In this document: positions 6,126-10,638 of the stretch, piece after piece
How the letters are laid out: the number at the start of each line of letters is the position of its first letter
How positions within the stretch are numbered: the stretch's first letter is position 1
Assembly (NCBI GenBank): GCA_034420475.1
Contig: DAOULH010000040.1
Span: 1-10,638 of the forward strand
Direction: 5' to 3'
Source: Bin87 sp034420475
Lineage (GTDB): Bacteria; Chloroflexota; Dehalococcoidia; Lucifugimonadales; UBA3495
Length of the DNA: 10,638 nucleotides
Position numbers and translations under genes: made by a program
The notes under the pieces: model-generated
The model's database searches: none
Told to the model about the DNA's origin: nothing
Seen by the model: only the letters and a program-made list of their open reading frames with translations

Positions 6126-6884
6126 ATGCATACCGTCAACCGACCGGCAGATGTACCGGACGAGTTAGTTAATCTTGCCAATAGTGGCGGCGAGGATTTT
6201 GGGCCGTTAGCCCGTCCACTGGATGAAGTTTTTGCGGGCGTCTGCGCGTACTGCGAGCGGACAACTGGCGATGACGACGCCGACCTGACTACCAGGTTTT
6301 TCTTCTGCGACCATTTCCAGCCACGTCATTTGCTTTGTCATCACGACCCATCAGTAGGACAGTGCGCTGACCGACCGCCGCCCCATTCCGGCGATTGCCT
6401 AATATACGATTGGGCCAATTTGGTGTACACCTGCGGGTCATGCGCCGACGCCAAGGGTGGCCAGTGGCCCCGGCCCGGCGATAGCGCCGATGGCTACATC
6501 AATCCGGCCGGCGCCCGCGATGCCGCTGATGCTCCTGAGGAGGTTTTCGTTTACGATATCAGCGGTGGCAGAATCTTGGTGCATGACAACATAAGCGGGG
6601 TTGTACGCAACAATGCCCAGCGTACCATAGACGATTTAGCCCTCAACGAGCCACGCGGTCCCCGGCATCAAGGCACGCCCTATGCCGCTAAAGACCGTCG
6701 GATTAACCTCGCCGAATTGCGCGGTCAGTGGGCGAAAAGACTACAGGAAATTCTGGATACGATTGAGTCCGCTGGACCGGAAGCATTACGCTATGTGATT
6801 AACGAACATATCAATCCGAGTTGCAGATTTTCCTCTATCTGCCTTCAGCTCGTGCGGGAGTCAAAGTACACTATCTACATCTGA
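6126..6884 (+). CDS. ptuB: HNH endonuclease of a Septu-like (PtuB-like) defence pair
   Basis: This is a 252-residue protein. The HNH core occupies the first half: zinc cysteines C40-x-x-C43 (C-A-Y-C-E-R), catalytic D62-H63-F-Q-P, Y-D-W96-A-N98-L-V-Y, then the second zinc pair C103-G-S-C106 with K110-G and a W-P. This matches the TIGR02646/PtuB type, where an HNH protein follows an ABC ATPase. In that type the residue after the last zinc Cys is normally Asn (C-N-x-x-K); here it is Ala107, followed by Asp108. Residues about 110-252 show no further recognised motif, only a helical region (L-R-G-Q-W-A-K-R-L) that may bind the ATPase. The start codon lies 1 nt after the ATPase stop with no separate ribosome site, so translation is coupled. 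GC content falls sharply toward the 3' end. The role would be cleavage of nucleic acid once the ATPase is activated; target unknown. Confidence 0.78.
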   Translation: MHTVNRPADVPDELVNLANSGGEDFGPLARPLDEVFAGVCAYCERTTGDDDADLTTRFFFCDHFQPRHLLCHHDPSVGQCADRPPPHSGDCLIYDWANLVYTCGSCADAKGGQWPRPGDSADGYINPAGARDAADAPEEVFVYDISGGRILVHDNISGVVRNNAQRTIDDLALNEPRGPRHQGTPYAAKDRRINLAELRGQWAKRLQEILDTIESAGPEALRYVINEHINPSCRFSSICLQLVRESKYTIYI

Positions 6885-6890
6885 CGCCGG

Positions 6891-7247
6891 CTATCCAATC
6901 GGTCGCGCAAAGCTGATCTCGTGGCCGTCCGGGTCTGTGATGTGATAGTAGCGTTCCCGCCAGGGCGCGTCGGCCGGTTCGCCGTCGGGTGTGTAGCCGG
7001 CGTCAACCATGCGGCGATGGTGGGCATCCACGTCGTCGACGTAGAGGATGCAACGTCCCCACCAGCGCACGTCGGCGTCGGCTGACAGGATCAGGTTCAG
7101 GTAGCCGTCGCCGACGCTGAGCGAGGTGAATGACGCCTCCGGCCCGCCGTACAGGATGGGGATGCCCGCTCCGTCGTGGTAGAAGGCCACCGACCGCGCC
7201 ATGTCGCGCACCGCCAGCGTGATCGCGCTGATGCTCTGTACCGTCAT
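6891..7247 (-). CDS. VOC (glyoxalase/bleomycin-resistance) superfamily protein
   Basis: This is a 118-residue protein, one VOC domain made of two beta-alpha-beta-beta-beta modules. ATG 7247 is preferred over the in-frame TTG at 7253 because GAGGG (7258-7254) lies 6 nt before the ATG. Seen in order: I-T-L-A-V-R-D-M-A-R-S-V-A-F-Y (module 1), then I-L-Y-V-D-D-V-D-A-H-H-R-R-M (module 2), ending H-I-T-D-P-D-G-H-E-I-S-F. The D-P-D-G-H-E ending contains the usual metal-ligand glutamate. The first-module ligand position is less clear, so it may be an enzyme or a small-molecule-binding resistance-type protein. It runs convergent to the HNH gene with 6 nt between stop codons. It is GC-rich (about 73% in one sampled line) unlike the genes on either side, so it looks native. 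Confidence 0.85.
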   Translation of the reverse strand: MTVQSISAITLAVRDMARSVAFYHDGAGIPILYGGPEASFTSLSVGDGYLNLILSADADVRWWGRCILYVDDVDAHHRRMVDAGYTPDGEPADAPWRERYYHITDPDGHEISFARPIG

Positions 7248-7273
7248 CTGCAACCCTCAAATCTTGCGGAACC

Positions 7274-7298
7274 CTAAAATCCTGCTATCCTGTCCATC
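7274..7298 (+). repeat. Left copy of short direct repeat flanking the nuclease gene
   Basis: CTAAAATCCTG (7274-7284), an 8-nt partial repeat CTATCCTG (7285-7292), then TCCATC (7293-7298). Without the 8-nt insert it equals the right copy at 8393-8409. The A-T-C-C-T-G words resemble short spacer repeats that I recall seeing elsewhere. Confidence 0.6.
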
Positions 7299-7322
7299 AA
7301 CGTGGAACCGACCGTGGCGGAC

Positions 7323-7349
7323 ATTATCGCATAATCCACCAAACCCCAA
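7323..7349. promoter_or_regulatory. Symmetric, possibly bidirectional promoter between the VOC and nuclease genes
   Basis: ATTAT-CGC-ATAAT (7323-7335) gives a -10 on each strand. On minus, TGC-GATAAT is an extended -10 with TTGGGG (7349-7344) 15 nt upstream, and the leader to the VOC start is about 70 nt. On plus, CATAAT (7330-7335) would start RNA near 7342, about 32 nt before the nuclease ATG, but no good -35 is seen. The symmetric arms could also be a regulator site. A second plus-strand option is TTGCGG (7264-7269) and TATCCT (7286-7291) with a 16-nt spacer. Confidence 0.4.
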
Positions 7350-7373
7350 TGTCATCTGCATTAGAGTTTTACC

Positions 7374-8369
7374 ATGTCGCTAACCTCAGAAATCAACGAT
7401 TCCAAAAGTCCTGTTGGTGCTTTCTTCAGGACCAGATTTCCCAACACGCGCGCCGTGATTACGGAATGCAACAAGTCATTGCGAAACGCTGAAACCATTC
7501 ACCCTACCGAGCGAATATACAATCACTTTGGCACATTGGGTACAGCCATCGATTACCGACTGCGCTACTATTTTGCGGTGACACCATCCCAAGATCTTGT
7601 CGCTTGGCGTGGAGCGCAAATGGTAAATGACAGAGGGTTCCATGGCCGGGTGGCACTTGCCGCGAGAGACTCGTTTGTAGAACTCCCGAAGCTTCCCGAG
7701 GAAATCGTAGAGGGATTTTTCCGGAACCTTGACGTCACGCTTGCCGATTTGCAGCCGGTTGGACGCAAATTGGACCGCGACGCTGAGTCACTGCTTAATC
7801 GCTATTGCGTCGGTCTGGCGTTGTTTGAGCAGTGCCGCCGTGCTTTTGCACGATCGGAATCACCATTGTTCACTGCTTATGTATCGTCAGCCGATGACTT
7901 GCTACAAATCGCCCCCGATCACTGGATTGATGACCTTTGCGCCATGTCCGAGTTGTTCTATAACCAGATGGGAGGTAGATTTACGGAGGATGCCATTCTA
8001 AATCCGACTTTTGAGGGCAGCGCCTACATTGTGGGCGGTGCGGATGCCGATGTGATTTTGGATTCATGCCTGATCGACTTCAAAACGACAATCAACGCCA
8101 AAATTGAAGGAAGAGCACTATACCAACTGTTGGGGTACTGCCTGCTGGACTTCAGTAACCAGTACGGAATTCAGCGGGTCGGCTTCTATCTTCCACGTCA
8201 AGGTCGGTTCCTCACTTGGCAACTGGAAGACCTAGTATCCCAGCTACAAGTAGGCTACCCTCTTCCTATACAACGACTACAATTGGAGTTCAAAGATGCG
8301 ATTGGATTTCCTTTGACTGATGAAGACTGCGATAATCTCGACATTATTCGATCTGTACAATATAGTTGA
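7374..8369 (+). CDS. RecB-like PD-(D/E)XK nuclease-fold protein, uncharacterised family
   Basis: This is a 331-residue protein. The C-terminal half carries a nuclease core: V-G-G-A-D-A-D226-V-I-L, then L-I-D235-F-K237-T-T, then A-L-Y-Q251-L-L-G-Y255. The order Asp, D-x-K, then Q-x-x-x-Y is the RecB/Cas4-type PD-(D/E)XK signature, with Asp instead of Glu in the third motif position. Near the N-terminus, F-R-T-R-F-P-N-T-R and G-T-L-G-T-A-I-D-Y-R (53-62) look like a separate conserved motif. From memory, similar uncharacterised actinobacterial proteins combine a G-T-L-G-T-A-x-D motif with the same nuclease core. There is no helicase or Fe-S cysteine cluster, so it is neither full RecB nor Cas4. 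GC content is about 50%, well below the flanking VOC and larE genes, and short direct repeats bracket the gene. The ribosome site is weak (AGAG, 7363-7366). A defence nuclease is an inference from fold, composition and neighbourhood. Confidence 0.75.
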   Translation: MSLTSEINDSKSPVGAFFRTRFPNTRAVITECNKSLRNAETIHPTERIYNHFGTLGTAIDYRLRYYFAVTPSQDLVAWRGAQMVNDRGFHGRVALAARDSFVELPKLPEEIVEGFFRNLDVTLADLQPVGRKLDRDAESLLNRYCVGLALFEQCRRAFARSESPLFTAYVSSADDLLQIAPDHWIDDLCAMSELFYNQMGGRFTEDAILNPTFEGSAYIVGGADADVILDSCLIDFKTTINAKIEGRALYQLLGYCLLDFSNQYGIQRVGFYLPRQGRFLTWQLEDLVSQLQVGYPLPIQRLQLEFKDAIGFPLTDEDCDNLDIIRSVQYS

Positions 8370-8392
8370 ATTTTACTGCGGCCTGAGGAAAT

Positions 8393-8409
8393 CTAAAATC
8401 CTGTCCATC
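8393..8409 (+). repeat. Right copy of short direct repeat flanking the nuclease gene
   Basis: CTAAAATCCTGTCCATC matches the left copy at 7274-7298 except for the 8-nt insert there. It ends one base before the proposed larE start and lies where base composition returns to high GC. Confidence 0.6.
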
Positions 8410-8410
8410 C

Positions 8411-9265
8411 ATGCAAAAACTTACCCTCGCCAAAGCCATGACACAACCCCCTGACTGCCTCCCCCGCCTCGAGTCCATCCTCCGCGACATGGGATCGGTC
8501 ATCGTTGCCTACTCGGGCGGCGTGGACAGCGCGCTGCTCGCCGTGGCCGCCCATCGCGCGCTGGGAGATCGCGCCCTGGCCGTCACCGCCATCTCGCCCG
8601 CCCTGGCCGCTCGCGACCTGGGCGACGCGGAGATGGTGGCGAGGGAGTTCGGGATCAACCATCGGGTCATTCACACCGACGAATTGCAGCGGGAGGGCTA
8701 CGTCGCCAACTCTCCCCAGCGCTGCTATTTCTGCAAGACAGAGCTGTACGACCAACTCGCCGTCCTGTCCGCCGCCGAAGGCTACCAGTGGATTGCCAAC
8801 GGCGCCAACACCGACGACCTGGGCGACTATCGACCCGGCATGACCGCCGCCGCCGAGCACAATATCCGCAGTCCCATGGTGGAAGCGGGCATGGACAAGG
8901 CCCAGGTGCGCGCCGCCGCCCTCTGGCTGGGCGTGCCGCTGTGGGACAAGCCGGCCCAGCCCTGCCTCTCGTCGCGCATTCCCTACGGTACTCCCGTGAC
9001 CGTGGAGTCCCTGCGGCGCATCGAGGCAGCCGAGGACATCCTGCGCGATCTGGGTCTGCGCGAAGTCCGCGCCCGCCACCACGACAAGCTGTGCCGCATC
9101 GAGGTAGGCGCTGACGAGATGGAACTGGCCTTCGCTCACCGTGACGAAATCACCCGCCAACTGAAGGCCTTGGGCTACCTGTGGGTGTCGCTGGACCTCA
9201 GCGGCCTGCGCTCCGGCAGCCTCAACGACGTGCTCCGCGTGAGCGCCGCCAACTCGCGGGCATGA
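8411..9265 (+). CDS. larE: LarE, ATP-dependent sulfur transferase for the nickel-pincer nucleotide
   Basis: This is a 284-residue protein of LarE length. The N-terminal PP-loop reads S-G-G-V-D-S (about 35-40) and binds ATP to adenylate the substrate. N-G-A-N-T-D-D-L-G-D-Y is the family motif that follows. LarE puts sulfur on pyridinium-3,5-biscarboxylic acid mononucleotide in making the NPN cofactor of lactate racemase and related enzymes. In Lactobacillus LarE the sulfur comes from one sacrificial Cys; its counterpart here is Cys185 in P-C-L-S-S-R. Two more cysteines form C105-Y-F-C108. Three such cysteines are the arrangement reported for LarE proteins that hold a 4Fe-4S cluster and act catalytically, so this may be that type. 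No ribosome site suits ATG 8411; ATG 8438 (Met10) is an equally possible start. The stop overlaps the larC start by ATGA. Confidence 0.92.
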   Translation: MQKLTLAKAMTQPPDCLPRLESILRDMGSVIVAYSGGVDSALLAVAAHRALGDRALAVTAISPALAARDLGDAEMVAREFGINHRVIHTDELQREGYVANSPQRCYFCKTELYDQLAVLSAAEGYQWIANGANTDDLGDYRPGMTAAAEHNIRSPMVEAGMDKAQVRAAALWLGVPLWDKPAQPCLSSRIPYGTPVTVESLRRIEAAEDILRDLGLREVRARHHDKLCRIEVGADEMELAFAHRDEITRQLKALGYLWVSLDLSGLRSGSLNDVLRVSAANSRA

Positions 9266-10500
9266 AAACCGCGTTCATCCAGTCTGTCGGCGGCGCCAGC
9301 GGGGACATGCTCCTCGGCGCGCTGCTCGATGCCGGGCTGCCCCTGGATGCGGTGCGAGAGGCCGTCGACGCCCTCGGCATCCCCGGCGTCGACATCACGT
9401 CGGCCACCGAGACCCGTTGCGAGGTTCGCGGCACCCGGGCTACCGTGGACGTATCCGATGCCCCCCGATACTCACCGCAGCAGATGCTGGATGCCGTGGC
9501 GGGCGCGGCGGAACTGTCCGAACGGACGCGGGAGGCTGCTACCGTCGTCCTCAACAGCCTGTTTGCAGCGGAAGCGCGAGTCCACGGCGATGAGCCCGAC
9601 CGGATCCACCTGCACGAGTTGGGCACCGCCGATACGCTGGTTGATATCGTTGGCGTCGTGCACGGGCTGGAGCAACTTGGTATCGAGCGCGTCTGCGCAT
9701 CGCCGCTGGTCCTGGGCGAGCCCGGCGGACCGCGGCGACCCGGCGGGTACAGCAATCCGGCGCCGGCGACCCTGGAGATCATCGCGGCAGCCGGCGCGCC
9801 CGTAGCGCTGGAGCGGCAGTTCCACGCCGGAGTCGGCGAACTGACCACCCCCACCGGCGCGGCGCTGATAACCGCTCTGGCCGATGAGTTCCGCCAACCG
9901 GCCATGACCCTGGATCGCATCGGCGTCGGCGTCGGCGGCAAAGACCCGGCCGCCTTCCCCAACGTGCTGCGCCTGTGGCTGGGTGAAACTATCCCTGTCA
10001 TTGCGAGCGAAGCGCGGCAATCTCCGTATGCTCAGGCGGCCCAACCCTTCGCCCGCTGGCAAGACAACGTGGTGCTGCTGGAAACCAACCTGGACAACGC
10101 CACCGGCGAGCAGTTGGGATTCGCCATGGAGCGCCTCTTCGAGGCCGGCGCCCTGGACGTCTGGCACACGCCGATCCAGATGAAAAAGAACCGCCCCGGC
10201 ATCCTGCTATCCGCCCTGGCTCCGGCCTACCTGGAGTCCCGCCTGGCGGAAGTGTTCCTGCGCGACACGCCGACGCTGGGGGTCCGCGTCCGCCCGGTAG
10301 GTCGCTACGTGGCCGACCGCGACACCGTGACAGTGGAAACGGAATACGGCCCCATCCGCCTCAAACGCAAGTGGCTGGGCGGCGAGGTGGTCAGCGCGGC
10401 GCCGGAGTACGAGGATGTGGCGGCAGCGGCTCGGGAGGCGGGAGTGTGGTGGAGCGCGGTGGTCGAAGCAGCGACCTCAGCGCGTTTGGACACCCAATGA
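9262..10500 (+). CDS. larC: LarC, nickel insertase for the nickel-pincer nucleotide (single frame)
   Basis: This is a 412-residue protein. ATG 9262 is chosen because it overlaps the larE TGA and begins directly with the family opening (A-F-I-Q-S-V-G-G-A-S-G-D-M-L). The conserved block I-H-L-H-E-L-G-T-A-D-T-L-V-D-I-V-G follows at about 116-132. A Gly/Pro-rich region and T-T-P-T-G-A-A come next, then the C-terminal domain beginning E-T-N-L-D-N-A-T-G-E. LarC uses CTP to insert nickel into the pincer precursor made by LarB and LarE. In Lactobacillus plantarum the two halves are joined by programmed frameshifting; here one uninterrupted frame encodes both. Residues 246-255 (V-I-A-S-E-A-R-Q-S-P) are encoded by a dispersed repeat lying in the linker between the two halves. 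larB and larA are not in the window. The 3' end overlaps a convergent minus-strand frame by 24 nt. Confidence 0.92.
   Translation: MKTAFIQSVGGASGDMLLGALLDAGLPLDAVREAVDALGIPGVDITSATETRCEVRGTRATVDVSDAPRYSPQQMLDAVAGAAELSERTREAATVVLNSLFAAEARVHGDEPDRIHLHELGTADTLVDIVGVVHGLEQLGIERVCASPLVLGEPGGPRRPGGYSNPAPATLEIIAAAGAPVALERQFHAGVGELTTPTGAALITALADEFRQPAMTLDRIGVGVGGKDPAAFPNVLRLWLGETIPVIASEARQSPYAQAAQPFARWQDNVVLLETNLDNATGEQLGFAMERLFEAGALDVWHTPIQMKKNRPGILLSALAPAYLESRLAEVFLRDTPTLGVRVRPVGRYVADRDTVTVETEYGPIRLKRKWLGGEVVSAAPEYEDVAAAAREAGVWWSAVVEAATSARLDTQ
9996..10024 (+). repeat. Dispersed palindromic repeat, copy 2, in frame inside larC
   Basis: It begins TGTCATTGCGAG and ends GGCAATCTC, identical in both arms to the minus-oriented copy at 1347-1380; the middle is shorter (CGAAGCGC). 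It keeps the larC frame and adds about 10 residues to the interdomain linker. Confidence 0.8.
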
Positions 10501-10638
10501 CCTGGCAAATGCCGCCACGTAGCTTGAAAAGGGTTGCCCCGGTTGTGACAGTTCCTGAAATATGTCCCTCGTTAGATCAATATTGGAGTGCAAATCGCCA
10601 AAATCCGACTCTATCTGCGTAATCAATGTTTCCAGATA
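10477..10638 (-). CDS. C-terminal end of an unidentified protein (enters from right edge)
   Basis: On the minus strand a frame is open from the window edge to TGA at 10479-10477, giving 53 visible residues. The sequence is mixed and protein-like (L-I-T-Q-I-E-S-D-F, L-T-R-D-I-F-Q-E-L, F-S-S-Y-V-A-A-F-A-R-S-L-G) with helical periodicity. The DNA is AT-richer than larC, which suggests a third accessory segment starting here. It would overlap larC by 24 nt tail to tail. The plus strand of the same stretch shows nothing recognisable. The family is unknown, and with so few residues the call is tentative. Confidence 0.4.
   Translation of the reverse strand, partial: YLETLITQIESDFGDLHSNIDLTRDIFQELSQPGQPFSSYVAAFARSLGVQTR

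Noticed and set aside
9472..10167. Minus-strand open frame opposite larC
   Set aside because: larC on plus has unmistakable family motifs; the reverse frame is a composition effect.
1..10638. CRISPR array, tRNA or rRNA genes
   Set aside because: No regularly spaced repeats of CRISPR type, no cloverleaf with a GTTCGA-type T-arm in context, and no rRNA segments were noticed by eye on either strand. A covariance-model scan was not possible.

Overview
The window looks like a chromosomal segment of a high-GC bacterium in which two lower-GC accessory blocks interrupt conserved genes. The conserved genes (thiolase-like protein, YchF-type NTPase, GNAT, VOC protein, larE, larC) are strongly G/C-biased at third positions. 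Hand counts of sample lines give about 60-70% GC there and about 45-52% in the accessory blocks. A cysteine-less SCP2-type thiolase, a YchF variant and nickel-pincer (lar) genes would fit an uncultured Chloroflexota (SAR202/Dehalococcoidia-like) genome. That assignment is a guess from gene flavour, because no rRNA or other phylogenetic marker is present.

Layout. Positions 743 to 1 (minus) carry the N-terminal part of a secreted protein: signal peptide, repeat linker and the start of a Calx-beta-like domain, running off the left edge. Positions 744-1505 are mostly non-coding, but they hold a degraded two-helix membrane-protein frame (minus) whose 5' end runs into a dispersed palindromic repeat. 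Then come, on plus, a thiolase-fold protein lacking the catalytic cysteines (1506-2681), a two-helix membrane protein (2712-3080), a YchF/Obg-type NTPase (3129-4220, its last 18 bp tandemly duplicated) and a GNAT acetyltransferase (4244-4750).

The first accessory block (about 4780-6884) is a two-gene unit: an ABC-type ATPase followed 1 nt later by an HNH nuclease. This is the PtuA-PtuB (Septu-like) anti-phage arrangement. The ATPase gene changes base composition abruptly near 5600, and the HNH protein lacks the usual Asn after its last zinc cysteine. A high-GC VOC/glyoxalase-family gene lies convergent to it (6891-7247, minus). The second accessory block (about 7260-8400) is a single gene for a RecB-like PD-(D/E)XK nuclease of no recognised family. 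Short direct repeats sit almost exactly at the base-composition boundaries of this block.

The right end has larE and larC overlapping by ATGA, for assembly of the nickel-pincer nucleotide cofactor. larC is one continuous frame, and its interdomain linker contains a second, in-frame copy of the dispersed repeat seen at 1347-1380. A minus-strand frame entering from the right edge overlaps the larC 3' end.

The best candidates for a little-described system are the ATPase-HNH pair with its unusual features and the repeat-flanked nuclease gene about 0.5 kb further on. Whether the two work together cannot be told from sequence alone.
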